Of a DNA stretch of 52,305 bases, positions 16,527 to 26,718 are shown piece by piece. Origin of the DNA: Acrocarpospora catenulata (GTDB lineage Bacteria > Actinomycetota > Actinomycetes > Streptosporangiales > Streptosporangiaceae). The translations under genes were made by a program, and so were the position numbers. The stretch spans positions 1-52,305 of the forward strand of contig NZ_JAHCST010000066.1 in NCBI RefSeq assembly GCF_018476525.1, in the 5' to 3' direction. The notes under the pieces are model-generated. The model saw only the letters and a program-made list of their open reading frames with translations. It was not told the DNA's origin and ran no database searches. Within the stretch, counting starts at the first letter, position 1. Every line of letters begins with the position of its first letter.

Positions 16527-19500
16527 ATGACCAGCAGACCGTCTTTCCGTGCCGCCCTGTCCGAGCGTGTCCTCGTCGCCGACGGAGCGATGGGAACGAT
16601 GCTGCAAGCCCAGGACCCCACCCTTGACGACTTCCAGGGCCACGAGGGCTGCAACGAGGTCCTCAACGTCAGCCGGCCCGACATCGTGCGCGCGGTGCAC
16701 GACGCCTACTTCGAGGCGGGCGTGGACTGCGTGGAGACCAACACCTTCGGCGCCAACCTGAGCGCCCTCGGCGAGTACGAGATCTCCGACCGGGTCTACG
16801 AGTACTCCGAGGCCGGGGCCCGCCTGGCCCGCGAGCAGGCCGACCGCTGGTCCACCGAGGAGCACCCCCGCTTCGTGCTCGGCTCGATGGGCCCGGGCAC
16901 CAAACTGCCCACCCTCGGCCACCTGCCGTACGCCTCGCTCCGCGACGCCTACCGGGACAACGCGGCCGGCCTGATCGCCGGCGGCGCGGACGCGCTGATC
17001 ATCGAGACCTGCCAGGACCTGCTCCAGGTCAAGGCCGCGGTGATCGGCGCCAAGCGGGCCGTCTCCGCCGCGGGACTGGACATCCCGATCATCGCCCAGG
17101 TCACCATCGAGACCAACGGCGCCATGCTGCTCGGCTCCGAGATCGGCGCCGCGCTCACCGCCATCGCGCCGCTCGGGGTGGACCTGATCGGCCTCAACTG
17201 CGCCACCGGGCCCGCCGAGATGAGCGAGCACCTGCGCTACCTGGCCAAGCACTCCCGGCTGCCGATCTCCTGCATGCCCAACGCCGGCCTGCCCCAGCTC
17301 ACCTCCGACGGCGCGTACTACCCGCTGAGCGCCGCCGAGCTGGCCGACGCGCACGACACCTTCGCCAGGGAGTACGGGCTGGCCCTGGTCGGCGGCTGCT
17401 GCGGCACCACCCCTGAGCACCTGCGCGCCGTGGTCGAGCGCATGGGCGGCCGGGCCCGCGCCGAGCGCCGCCCCCGCCCCGAGGCCGGGGCCGCCTCGCT
17501 CTACCAGCACGTGCCGTTCCGGCAGGACACCTCCTACCTGGCCATCGGCGAGCGCACCAACGCCAACGGCTCCAAGGCGTTCCGGGAGGCCATGCTGGCC
17601 CAGAACTGGGAGGAGTGCGTGGACATCGCCCGCGCCCAGGCCAGGGACGGCGCGCACATGCTCGACCTGTGCGTGGACTACGTGGGCCGGGACGGCGTGG
17701 CCGACATGAAGGAGCTGGCGTTCCGGTTCGCCACCGCCTCCACCCTGCCCATCATGATCGACTCCACCGAGCCGGCCGTGCTGGAGGCCGGTCTGGAGAT
17801 GATCGGCGGCCGGGCCGTGGTCAACTCGGTCAACTACGAGGACGGCCGGGGCCCCGGCTCCCGGTTCCACAAGATCATGACGTCGGTGCGCGAGCACGGC
17901 GCCGCCGTGGTGGTCATGTGCATCGAGGAGGCCGGGCAGGCCCGCACCGCCGTCGACAAGGTGCGCATCGCCTCCGAGACCATCGAGGACCTGACCGGCA
18001 ACTGGGGCATGCGGGTGGAGGACATCGTCGTCGACTGCCTCACCTTCCCCATCGCCACCGGCCAGGAGGAGACCCGCAGGGACGGCGTGGAGACCATCGA
18101 GGCCATCCGCGAGCTGAAGCGCCGCTACCCGACGGTGCAGACCACGCTGGGCCTGTCCAACATCTCCTTCGGCCTCAACCCGGCCGCTCGGGTGGTGCTC
18201 AACTCGGTCTTCCTCAACGAGTGCGTCAACGCGGGCCTGGACTCGGCCATCGCGCACGCCTCCAAGATCCTGCCGATGGCCCGCATCCCCGACGAGCAGC
18301 GCCAGGTGGCCCTGGACATGGTCTACGACCGCCGCCGGGACGGCTACGACCCGCTCCAGCGCTTCATGGAGCTGTTCGAGGGCGTGGACGCCGCCGCCCT
18401 GAAGGCGGGCAAGTCCGCCGAACTGCTGGCCCTGCCGCTCTGGGAGCGGCTCAAGCGCCGCATCGTGGACGGCGAGCGCAAGGGCCTGGAGGCCGACCTG
18501 GACGAGGCGCTCACCCAGCGGCCCGCCCTGGAGATCATCAACGACGTGCTGCTCGACGGCATGAAGACGGTGGGCGAGCTGTTCGGCTCCGGCCAGATGC
18601 AGCTGCCCTTCGTGCTCCAGTCCGCCGAGGTCATGAAGCTCGCGGTGGCCTACCTGGAGCCGTACATGGAGAAGGTGGAGGGGGCGGGGAAGGGCCGGAT
18701 CGTGCTGGCCACCGTCAAGGGCGACGTGCACGACATCGGCAAGAACCTGGTCGACATCATCCTGTCCAACAACGGCTACGAGGTGATCAACCTCGGCATC
18801 AAGCAGCCGGTCTCGGCCATCCTGGAGGCCGCCGAGGACAAGCGGGCCGACGTGATCGGCATGTCCGGCCTGCTGGTCAAGTCCACGGTGGTCATGAAGG
18901 AGAACCTGGAGGAGATGAACTCCAGGAAGATCGCCGACCGCTACCCGGTGCTGCTCGGCGGCGCCGCCCTGACCCGGGCGTACGTGGAGCAGGACCTGGC
19001 CGAGCTGTTCGAGGGCGAGGTGCGCTACGCGCGCGACGCCTTCGAGGGCCTGCGCCTGATGGACGCCTTCATGAAGGTCAAGCGCGGCGAGGCGGGCGCC
19101 GAGCTGCCCGCGCTGCGGGAGCGCCGGGTCAAGACCGGCGCCGTGCTGGAGCGCACCCCGGTGGCCGAGCTCCCGGCCCGTTCCGACGTGGTCACGAACA
19201 ACCCGGTTCCGGTCGCGCCGTTCTTCGGCGACCGCGTGGTCAAGGGCATCGCGCTGCACGAGTACGCGGCGTTCCTGGACGAGCGGGCCACCTTCATGGG
19301 CCAGTGGGGCCTGAAGGCCGCGCGTGGCGGCGACGGCCCCTCCTACGAGGAGCTGGTGGCCACCGAGGGCCGCCCCCGGCTGCGCATGTGGCTGGAGCGC
19401 GCGCAGACCGAGGGCCTGCTGGAGGCCGCCGTGGTGTACGGGTACTTCCCGTGCGTCAGCGAAGGCGACTCGCTGATCATCCTGGACGAGGCGGGCAACG

Positions 19501-19991
19501 AGCGCACCCGGTTCACCTTCCCGCGCCAGCGCCGCGACCGGCACCTGTGCCTGTCGGACTTCTTCCGCCCCCGGGAGTCCGGCGAGGTGGACGTGGTGGC
19601 CCTGCAGGTCGTGACCATGGGCCGCAAGATCAGCGAGGCCACCGGCGAGCTCTTCGCCAAGAACGCCTACCGCGACTACCTGGAGCTGCACGGCCTTTCG
19701 GTGCAGCTGACCGAGGCGCTGGCCGAGTACTGGCACGCCCGGGTCCGCGCCGAGCTGGGCATCGGCGGCGACGAGTCGCTGCAGGACATGCTGAAGGTCA
19801 ACATCAACGGCTGCCGGTACTCCTTCGGCTACCCGGCCTGCCCGAACCTGGAGGACCAGGTCCAGCTGTTCGAGCTGCTGGACCCGGGCCGGATCGGCGT
19901 CGAGCTGTCGGAGGAGTTCCAGCTCCACCCCGAACAGGCCACCTCGGCCCTGGTCGCCCACCACCCAGAAGCCAAGTACTTCAACGTCTGA
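16527..19991 (+). CDS. metH: Cobalamin-dependent methionine synthase MetH
   Basis: A 1154-residue four-module enzyme that moves the methyl group of methyl-tetrahydrofolate to homocysteine through B12. The N-terminal homocysteine domain has its zinc cysteines in GLNCATGP and GGCCGTTP. The pterin domain starts near residue 335 (AIGERTNANGS). The B12 domain has GDVHDIGKNLVD with the cobalt-ligand H735. The C-terminal activation/AdoMet domain runs from about residue 900 to the end (YPACPNLEDQ, HPEQATSALVAHHPEAKY). The length is full. The start follows TAAGCT by 6 nt. The enzyme depends on the cobalamin genes at the right end of the window. Confidence 0.97.
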   Translation: MTSRPSFRAALSERVLVADGAMGTMLQAQDPTLDDFQGHEGCNEVLNVSRPDIVRAVHDAYFEAGVDCVETNTFGANLSALGEYEISDRVYEYSEAGARLAREQADRWSTEEHPRFVLGSMGPGTKLPTLGHLPYASLRDAYRDNAAGLIAGGADALIIETCQDLLQVKAAVIGAKRAVSAAGLDIPIIAQVTIETNGAMLLGSEIGAALTAIAPLGVDLIGLNCATGPAEMSEHLRYLAKHSRLPISCMPNAGLPQLTSDGAYYPLSAAELADAHDTFAREYGLALVGGCCGTTPEHLRAVVERMGGRARAERRPRPEAGAASLYQHVPFRQDTSYLAIGERTNANGSKAFREAMLAQNWEECVDIARAQARDGAHMLDLCVDYVGRDGVADMKELAFRFATASTLPIMIDSTEPAVLEAGLEMIGGRAVVNSVNYEDGRGPGSRFHKIMTSVREHGAAVVVMCIEEAGQARTAVDKVRIASETIEDLTGNWGMRVEDIVVDCLTFPIATGQEETRRDGVETIEAIRELKRRYPTVQTTLGLSNISFGLNPAARVVLNSVFLNECVNAGLDSAIAHASKILPMARIPDEQRQVALDMVYDRRRDGYDPLQRFMELFEGVDAAALKAGKSAELLALPLWERLKRRIVDGERKGLEADLDEALTQRPALEIINDVLLDGMKTVGELFGSGQMQLPFVLQSAEVMKLAVAYLEPYMEKVEGAGKGRIVLATVKGDVHDIGKNLVDIILSNNGYEVINLGIKQPVSAILEAAEDKRADVIGMSGLLVKSTVVMKENLEEMNSRKIADRYPVLLGGAALTRAYVEQDLAELFEGEVRYARDAFEGLRLMDAFMKVKRGEAGAELPALRERRVKTGAVLERTPVAELPARSDVVTNNPVPVAPFFGDRVVKGIALHEYAAFLDERATFMGQWGLKAARGGDGPSYEELVATEGRPRLRMWLERAQTEGLLEAAVVYGYFPCVSEGDSLIILDEAGNERTRFTFPRQRRDRHLCLSDFFRPRESGEVDVVALQVVTMGRKISEATGELFAKNAYRDYLELHGLSVQLTEALAEYWHARVRAELGIGGDESLQDMLKVNINGCRYSFGYPACPNLEDQVQLFELLDPGRIGVELSEEFQLHPEQATSALVAHHPEAKYFNV

Positions 19992-20009
19992 CGGGAAAGA
20001 GCCCAGCAC

Positions 20010-20648
20010 GTGGACGCGGTTCTGTTTGACATGGACGGCCTTTTAGTCGACACCGAGAAGGTCTGGTACGAGGTCGAGACCGAGGTGATGGAGCGCCTTG
20101 GCGGGGTGTGGAGCCCCGAGCACGGCGACCAGCTGGTGGGCGGCTCCTTCGAGCGGACCGTCGACTACATGCTGGCCCTCACCGGGGCCGACGTGCCGCA
20201 CGCCGAGGTGTCCGGCTGGCTGACCGACGGGATGATCCGGCGGCTCGGCGAGGAGATCGTGGTGATGCCCGGCGCGCTGGAGCTGCTCTCCGAGGTGGCC
20301 GACGCCGGGGTCCCGCGCGGGCTGGTCACCTCCTCGCTCCGGGTGATCGCCGACGCGGTGCTCGAGGTGATCGGCCGGGAGCGGTTCGACGTGGTGGTGA
20401 CCGCCGACGACGTCACCCAGTGCAAGCCCGACCCGGAGCCGTACCTGACCGCCGCCGGGCTGCTGGGGGTGCGGCCCGCGGCGTGCGTGGTGCTGGAGGA
20501 CTCGCTGAACGGGGTGCGGGCGGCCACGGCGGCCGGGTGCCGGGTGGTCGCGGTGCCCAGCGTGGTGCCGGTCCCGGAGGCGCCCGGACGGGTGGTGGTG
20601 CGCTCGCTGCTGGAGGTGGACCTGCCCCGGCTGCGGGCGCTGTTCTGA
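20010..20648 (+). CDS. HAD-family hydrolase (beta-phosphoglucomutase-like)
   Basis: A 212-residue HAD phosphatase. The catalytic motif I FDMDGLLVDT has nucleophile D7 and acid/base D9. Motif II is LVTSS, motif III lysine lies in QCKPDPEPY, and motif IV is VVLEDSLNGVRAA. The helical cap lies between residues 15 and 85. It could be a sugar-phosphate phosphatase or mutase; the substrate is not determinable. It starts with GTG 19 nt after metH and probably shares its transcript. Codon 12 (20043-20045) is the rare leucine codon TTA, so expression may depend on a bldA-type tRNA. Confidence 0.9.
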   Translation: MDAVLFDMDGLLVDTEKVWYEVETEVMERLGGVWSPEHGDQLVGGSFERTVDYMLALTGADVPHAEVSGWLTDGMIRRLGEEIVVMPGALELLSEVADAGVPRGLVTSSLRVIADAVLEVIGRERFDVVVTADDVTQCKPDPEPYLTAAGLLGVRPAACVVLEDSLNGVRAATAAGCRVVAVPSVVPVPEAPGRVVVRSLLEVDLPRLRALF

Positions 20649-20649
20649 G

Positions 20650-21825
20650 TCACACCTGTGCCGGCTCGGCCAGTAATGGGGCCAGGTCCGTGCGGTTGTG
20701 CACGCCAAGCTTGGTGTAGACCCGGCACAGGTGGTTGGCGACCGTACGCGGGGAGAGCACCAGCCAGTCGGCGATCTCCCGGTTGGTCAGGTTCCAGGAG
20801 GCCAGCCGGGCCACCTCGATCTCCCGGGCGCTCAGCTCGGCGCTCCACCGGTCGGCCCGGTGCTCCGGGGAAGTCGGGGGGACCAGCCGGGCCAGCCTCT
20901 CCCGGCCGCCGCGCGGGGTGGCGCGTTCCCGGATGATGCGGGCGTGCACGGGGTTGGCCAGCCGTACCCGCGGGGGAGTGGAGTCGCGGACCACGGTGAT
21001 CAGGCCGCGCTGCTCCAGGCGGGTGACCGCGCCGGAGTCGGCCAGTTCGAGCAGCACGTCCAGGTCGACCGGCTCGCCCAGCGCGACCAGCGCCGCCGCC
21101 TCGGTCTCGGCCGGGTCCAGCTCGGCCAGCTCGGCCTCCACCAGGCCGCGCAGCCGTGCGGTGATCGTCAGGTCGCCGGACCAGCGCCACTGGCCGTCCG
21201 CGCGGGTCAGGGCGGCCCCGGGCACCAGCTCGGTGAGAAGCAGGATGTTGCCGCCGCTGGCGTGGTGCATGCGCCGCGCGGTGCTCACCTCCACCGGGCC
21301 GCCCAGCGCGGCGGCCAGCAGCAGGCCGGTCTCGCGCGGGTTGAGCGGGGCCAGGTCCTGCCGGGCCAGCACGCCCTCCCGCCAGAGCGCCAGCAGCGGC
21401 GCGGGCACCGGGGCACCGATGCGTAAGGTGGCCGCGAGCCGGGCCCCGCCGTGCGCGACCAGGTGGTGGACCAGGGCCGCCGAGCGCGGGTCGAGCAGGT
21501 GCGCGTCGTCCACCGCGAGCACCTCGGGGGCGGGGCCGAGCGCCCTGGCCGCCCAGCCGACCGGGTTGACCGGGCACTCGGGGCTGCCCAGCAGGTGGGC
21601 GAAGGCGCCGAACGGCACGTCGGGTCCGGCGCCGCGCACCTGGAGCACCCGGGCGCCGCTCCCGTGCGCGCCCGAGATCCCGGAAACGGAGAACGCCGCC
21701 AGCGCCTCGGCGAGCAGCCGGGTGCGGCCGGACCCGCCGGCACCGAAGATCAGAATCCCGCCCCCGTGTTGCACCGCGGCCCGGACCTGGTCCAGTTCCC
21801 CCGTACGGCCCGTGAAAGGCCACAT
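20650..21825 (-). CDS. LuxR-family regulator with N-terminal AAA-type ATPase domain
   Basis: A 391-residue small LAL-like regulator. A P-loop domain (GAGGSGRTRLL near residues 26-36; Walker B-like VLAVDDAHLL) is followed by a helical middle region and a C-terminal LuxR HTH (ELSAREIEVARLA, then TNREIADWLVLSPRTVANHL). In the Walker A motif arginine replaces the invariant lysine, so ATP binding may be altered. I chose the ATG at 21825 because GGAGGT lies 6 nt upstream; the ORF extension to 21975 is low-complexity and unsupported. It converges on the HAD gene with 1 bp between the stops. Confidence 0.85.
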   Translation of the reverse strand: MWPFTGRTGELDQVRAAVQHGGGILIFGAGGSGRTRLLAEALAAFSVSGISGAHGSGARVLQVRGAGPDVPFGAFAHLLGSPECPVNPVGWAARALGPAPEVLAVDDAHLLDPRSAALVHHLVAHGGARLAATLRIGAPVPAPLLALWREGVLARQDLAPLNPRETGLLLAAALGGPVEVSTARRMHHASGGNILLLTELVPGAALTRADGQWRWSGDLTITARLRGLVEAELAELDPAETEAAALVALGEPVDLDVLLELADSGAVTRLEQRGLITVVRDSTPPRVRLANPVHARIIRERATPRGGRERLARLVPPTSPEHRADRWSAELSAREIEVARLASWNLTNREIADWLVLSPRTVANHLCRVYTKLGVHNRTDLAPLLAEPAQV

Positions 21826-21893
21826 GATCCACCTCCGAAACTGTCGTTGTGTCCGAAGGTAGGAATCCGGCGCGCGATGCGGATCCGTGCGAT

Positions 21894-21957
21894 CCCCCAA
21901 GAGGGGCAGGGTTACCCCTAAGGGGCTGCCAGGGGGAGAGCCCTCCTCCAGGAGGAG
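21894..21957. promoter_or_regulatory. Cluster of palindromes upstream of the AAA-LuxR gene
   Basis: Three short inverted repeats lie 70-132 bp upstream of the LuxR start: CCCC-AAGA-GGGG (21895-21906), CCCCT-A-AGGGG (21915-21925) and CTCCTCC-A-GGAGGAG (21943-21957). They could be autoregulatory sites. The divergent membrane gene begins at 22007. Confidence 0.35.
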
Positions 21958-22006
21958 CGCGGATCTCGGAGGCACGTGACAGGATGGGGAAGGGAAGGGG
22001 ATCTAG

Positions 22007-22516
22007 ATGACTTTCGACCAGATTGCCTGGCTGCCGCTCTGCGCCGGTCTGACCGCCGCCGGGGTGGCCTTCGCCTATCTTGCCTTCCGCCGCCGCGGCG
22101 CCTCGGCCGGGCTGCGGGCCACCGCGTGGGCGCTGCTCCCGCTCGCCGCGTACCTGACGGGGGTGTTGAAGACCCTCTGGAACGTCGGCACGGCGCTGGT
22201 GGGGTTCGCCACCGGGCTGGTCTTCTCGGTCCAGGTGTGGGCCGGGATCGCGCTGGCTGGGATCTCGGTGCTGCTCTTCTTCGTCAGCGGTGGCCTGCGG
22301 GGCCGCACGCTGTCGCGGGCCAGGGCGGCGCGCACGTCCGGGGGGACGGCGCCGAGCGACGGGGAGACCAAGCCGCTGCCGGCGCGCGGCGCGCAACAGC
22401 TCGCGCAGCAGCCCCGGACCGAGCAGCCCCGGGCGGCCACGCCTACTCCGACAAAAGCCTCATCTGATGAGTTTTCAGATATTGAGGACATCTTGAAGAA
22501 GCACGGCATCAACTGA
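22007..22516 (+). CDS. Small membrane protein, actinobacterial 'cellulose synthase'-annotated family
   Basis: A 169-residue protein with three N-terminal hydrophobic helices (residues about 6-27, 40-56 and 62-98). A polar, Gln/Pro-rich linker follows, then a conserved-looking terminal motif, DEFSDIEDILKKHGI. Relatives in Streptomyces are often labelled cellulose synthase without evidence for catalysis, and no glycosyltransferase motif is present here. AAGGGG about 7 nt upstream supports the ATG. The function is unknown. Confidence 0.75.
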   Translation: MTFDQIAWLPLCAGLTAAGVAFAYLAFRRRGASAGLRATAWALLPLAAYLTGVLKTLWNVGTALVGFATGLVFSVQVWAGIALAGISVLLFFVSGGLRGRTLSRARAARTSGGTAPSDGETKPLPARGAQQLAQQPRTEQPRAATPTPTKASSDEFSDIEDILKKHGIN

Positions 22517-22812
22517 GTCCGGCTCATGAAATCTCGGATGATGGGAGGTAAGCCACTCCGTCAGTGCAATGTCACAGTTCTGAGACGGAACCGGAACGCC
22601 GTCCTGACATTCTTGACAAGATCGATACAAATCCATTTCGCGTGAATCACAGTTGGGCCACATAGCGCCTACCGGGTCTTGTTTACCCAGTTCAGGCCAT
22701 AGATTCTGCCTCCGGGACCCGCGCACAACGCGGGAACCGCACGACATGGGAGCGACGTCCACGGGCGCAGCCCATCAGGACAACGTCGTCTGGAACCCAG
22801 GGGGCCCAACGC
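22517..22812 (+). promoter_or_regulatory. Leader region of the peptide ABC operon
   Basis: This 296-bp gap contains a perfect -35 hexamer TTGACA (22613-22618) with no good -10 at 16-18 nt. It also contains a weaker CTTGTT/TAGATT pair (22678-22683 and 22700-22705, 16-nt spacer). The region is more AT-rich than its surroundings. GGGGGCC just before the ATG is a poor ribosome-binding site. No gene or riboswitch fold was recognised. Confidence 0.35.
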
Positions 22813-23817
22813 ATGACCGCACCGCTTGACGTCTCCGGCCAGGAGCAACAGGCGACGCCGGAGGCCGTCCTAACCGGGGCGGGAGGCGCAAAGGCGATTC
22901 AGGGCCGGTCACTCGGTCAAATCGCATGGATGCGCCTCAAACGCGACAAAATTGCACTTGGCGGCGCCGGGGTCATCATCTTCCTCATCGTGGTCGCGAT
23001 CTTCGCCCCCCTCATCGTCGGCTGGTTCGGTCACCCCCCGAACGAGTTCCACGAGGAACTCATCGACACCATGACGATGACGCCCAAGGGCGGCAGCGGC
23101 ATCAGCGCGGAGTTCCTCTTCGGCGTCGAGCCCCTCAACGGCCGTGACCTGTTCAGCCGGGTCGTGTACGGCGCCCGCATCTCGCTCCTGATCGCCTTCT
23201 TCGCCACCCTGATCTCCGTGACCATCGGCACGGTGATGGGCGTGATCGCCGGTTACTTCGGCGGCTGGGCCGACGCGATCATCAGCCGCCTGATGGACAT
23301 CTTCCTGGCCTTCCCCATCCTGATCTTCTCGCTGGCCCTGGTGGGCGTGCTCGGCCAGTTCGAGACGCAACTCGCGATCAAGGGCGACACCCTCCGCATC
23401 CTGCTGCTGATCTTCGTGATCGGCTTCTTCAGCTGGGGCTACATCGCCCGCATCATCCGCGGCCAGACGCTCTCCCTGCGTGAGCGCGAGTTCGTGGACG
23501 CCGCCAGGAGCCTGGGCGCGCGGGCGCCGTACATCCTGTTCAAGGAGATCCTGCCCAACCTGATCGCGCCGATCCTGATCTACGCGACGCTGCTCATCCC
23601 CACCAACGTGCTGTTCGAGGCCGCGCTCTCCTTCCTCGGCGTGGGCATCCAGCCCCCCACCGCCACCTGGGGCGGCATGCTGTCGGCGGCGGTCAAGTAC
23701 TACACCGTCCCGCACTTCATGTTCTTCCCCGGCATGGCGATCTTCATCACCGTGCTCGCCTTCAACCTGTTCGGTGACGGCCTGCGCGACGCCCTCGACC
23801 CGAAGTCGAGCCGATGA
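22813..23817 (+). CDS. Peptide ABC transporter permease (DppC/OppC-like)
   Basis: A 334-residue inner-membrane permease. A cytoplasmic N-tail and a first helix ([18 protein letters not shown]) are followed by a periplasmic region and the BPD_transp_1 core of five helices. The EAA loop is [24 protein letters not shown], of which the central AARSLGA and the ILPN end are diagnostic; it docks onto the ATPases. It is the first gene of the operon, ahead of the binding protein, which is an unusual order since dpp/opp operons normally start with the binding protein. It pairs with the DppB-like permease at 25705. Confidence 0.93.
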   Translation: MTAPLDVSGQEQQATPEAVLTGAGGAKAIQGRSLGQIAWMRLKRDKIALGGAGVIIFLIVVAIFAPLIVGWFGHPPNEFHEELIDTMTMTPKGGSGISAEFLFGVEPLNGRDLFSRVVYGARISLLIAFFATLISVTIGTVMGVIAGYFGGWADAIISRLMDIFLAFPILIFSLALVGVLGQFETQLAIKGDTLRILLLIFVIGFFSWGYIARIIRGQTLSLREREFVDAARSLGARAPYILFKEILPNLIAPILIYATLLIPTNVLFEAALSFLGVGIQPPTATWGGMLSAAVKYYTVPHFMFFPGMAIFITVLAFNLFGDGLRDALDPKSSR

Positions 23818-23862
23818 CCTTCACCCGGTTCCCCCGCTCCTACCAACAAGGGGTCTACGTAA

Positions 23863-25620
23863 ATGAATAAGAAAGCACTGAGCGTCGCGGCCTCCGGGGC
23901 CGCCCTCGCGCTGGCCCTGTCGGCCTGCGGCGGTGGCGGCTCCGAGTCGGCGCCCTCCGAGTCCGCGCCGGCCAGCGCCGCGGCCGGCGCCACGGGTTTC
24001 AACGCCGGTCTGGAGAACGTGACGAACCCGTCCGACAAGAAGGGCGGCACTCTCAAGATGGCCGTCACCGAGGACTGGGACTCCGTGGACCCCGGTGACA
24101 CCTACTACGGCATGTCGTGGAACCTGCTGCGCATCTACGCCCGGCCGCTGGTGACCTACAACCCGGCCCCCGGCAAGAAGGGCCTCGAGCTGGTGCCCGA
24201 CCTGGCCGAGAGCCTGGGCGTGGCCAGCGACGGCAACAAGACCTGGACCTACAAGCTGCGCCCGGGCCTGAAGTACGAGGACGGCACCCCGATCAAGGCC
24301 CAGGACGTCAAGTACGCCGTGCTCCGCCAGATGGACAAGACCACCTTCGTCAACGGCCCGACCTACCTCGGTGACTGGCTGGACATGCCGAAGGACTTCG
24401 TGTCGGTCTACAAGACCCCGGACGTCAACACCGACCAGGCCATCGAGACGCCGGACGACCAGACCGTCGTCTTCCACCTCAAGCGGGCCTACGCCGGCTT
24501 CGACAACTTCGCCGCGCTGCCCGGCACCGTGCCGATCCCGCAGGCCAAGGACACCGGCATCAAGTACCGCGACCACGTGCTCGCCTCCGGGCCGTACAAG
24601 TTCGAGACGGTCGAGCAGGGCAAGCAGTACACCCTGGTCCGCAACGACCAGTGGGACCCGGCCACCGACCCGATCCGCAAGGCCCTCCCGGACCGCTACG
24701 AGATCTCGCTCGGCGTCGAGGCCAACGACCTGGACAACCGGATCATCTCCGGCGACCTGCACATCGACGTGGCGGGCAGCGGTGTGCAGCCGGCCGCCAT
24801 CGGCAGCATCCAGGCCGACCCCGAGCTGAAGGCCCGCGCCGACAACCCGATCATGGCCCGCACCTGGTACGTCTCGATCCTGAACGACAACCCCCCGCTG
24901 GACAACGTCGAGTGCCGCAAGGCCATCCTGTACGGGGCCGACCGGGTCAGCCTGCAGAACGCCTACGGCGGCCAGTTGGCCGGTGACGTCGCCACCAGCC
25001 TGTTGCCCCCGGGCATCGGCGGCTGGCAGAAGCTGGACCTGTACCCGACCGGCGCGCCGGACGAGGCCAAGGCCAAGGAGGCGCTGACCGCCTGCGGCCA
25101 GCCCAACGGCTTCGAGACCACGATGACCTACCGCTCCGACCGCCCCAAGGAGCAGGCGGCCGCCGAGTCGCTCCAGCAGTCGCTGGGCAAGATCGGCATC
25201 AAGCTGACCCTGAAGGGCTTCCCGACCTCGGAGTACTTCACCGCCTACGCCGGCAAGCCGGCCTACACCAAGGCCAACGGCATCGGCCTGGCCACCAACG
25301 GCTGGGGCGCGGACTGGAACGACGGTTTCGGCTTCCTCTCCCAGATCATCGACAGCCGCGTGATCCGCGAGGCCGGTAACTACAACCTCAGCGTCAAGGA
25401 CCCCGCCGTCGACGGTCTGGTCGACCAGGCCTTCGCCGAGCTGGACACCGCCAAGCGCAACGCCATCTGGGGCGAGGCCGACAAGAAGGTCATGGAGGGC
25501 GCCTACGTGCTGCCCGCCGTGTACGCCAAGGGCCTGCTGCTCCGCGGCAAGGGCGTGACCAACCAGTTCATCACCGGCGCCTTCGACATGTACGACTACC
25601 TGGCGCTCGGCGTCGAGTAG
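23863..25620 (+). CDS. Peptide ABC transporter substrate-binding lipoprotein
   Basis: A 585-residue family 5 extracellular solute-binding protein. The signal peptide ends in a lipobox, LSAC (Cys21), followed by a Gly/Ser-rich tether. The mature part begins with the family motif KKGGTLKMAVTEDWDSVDP and contains the LRPGLKYEDGTPIKAQDVKYA block typical of oligopeptide and dipeptide binders. It should be anchored outside the membrane and deliver peptides to the DppBC-like permeases. AAGGGG 11 nt upstream supports the ATG. A stable hairpin follows the gene, which may keep its mRNA more abundant than the downstream permease and ATPase messages. Confidence 0.94.
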   Translation: MNKKALSVAASGAALALALSACGGGGSESAPSESAPASAAAGATGFNAGLENVTNPSDKKGGTLKMAVTEDWDSVDPGDTYYGMSWNLLRIYARPLVTYNPAPGKKGLELVPDLAESLGVASDGNKTWTYKLRPGLKYEDGTPIKAQDVKYAVLRQMDKTTFVNGPTYLGDWLDMPKDFVSVYKTPDVNTDQAIETPDDQTVVFHLKRAYAGFDNFAALPGTVPIPQAKDTGIKYRDHVLASGPYKFETVEQGKQYTLVRNDQWDPATDPIRKALPDRYEISLGVEANDLDNRIISGDLHIDVAGSGVQPAAIGSIQADPELKARADNPIMARTWYVSILNDNPPLDNVECRKAILYGADRVSLQNAYGGQLAGDVATSLLPPGIGGWQKLDLYPTGAPDEAKAKEALTACGQPNGFETTMTYRSDRPKEQAAAESLQQSLGKIGIKLTLKGFPTSEYFTAYAGKPAYTKANGIGLATNGWGADWNDGFGFLSQIIDSRVIREAGNYNLSVKDPAVDGLVDQAFAELDTAKRNAIWGEADKKVMEGAYVLPAVYAKGLLLRGKGVTNQFITGAFDMYDYLALGVE

Positions 25621-25643
25621 TCAACAACCGCAGGCGGTACCGC

Positions 25644-25685
25644 GGGGACCGGCCCGGCCCACAACCCAGGGTCCGGGCCGGCCCC
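25644..25685 (+). terminator. Hairpin after the binding-protein gene (attenuator or mRNA stabiliser)
   Basis: Left arm 25644-25660 and right arm 25669-25685 form about 16 GC-rich pairs with one bulged base on each side and an 8-nt loop. There is no U-tract, and a co-directional gene follows at 25705. It is therefore more likely a partial terminator or a 3' stabiliser that sets binding protein above permease. Confidence 0.55.
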
Positions 25686-25704
25686 CGGCGGCCGAGGGGG
25701 GACA

Positions 25705-26714
<1,010 letters not shown>

Positions 26715-26718
<4 letters not shown>

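Noticed and set aside
16362-20009. 1215-codon open frame on the minus strand across metH
   Set aside because: It is the mirror of the metH coding frame, low in complexity (Val/Leu/Gly/His), and metH is unambiguous.
22613-22641. Complete sigma-70 promoter at TTGACA before the peptide ABC operon
   Set aside because: The -35 hexamer is perfect, but no TANNNT -10 lies 16-18 nt downstream, so only a candidate leader region is reported.
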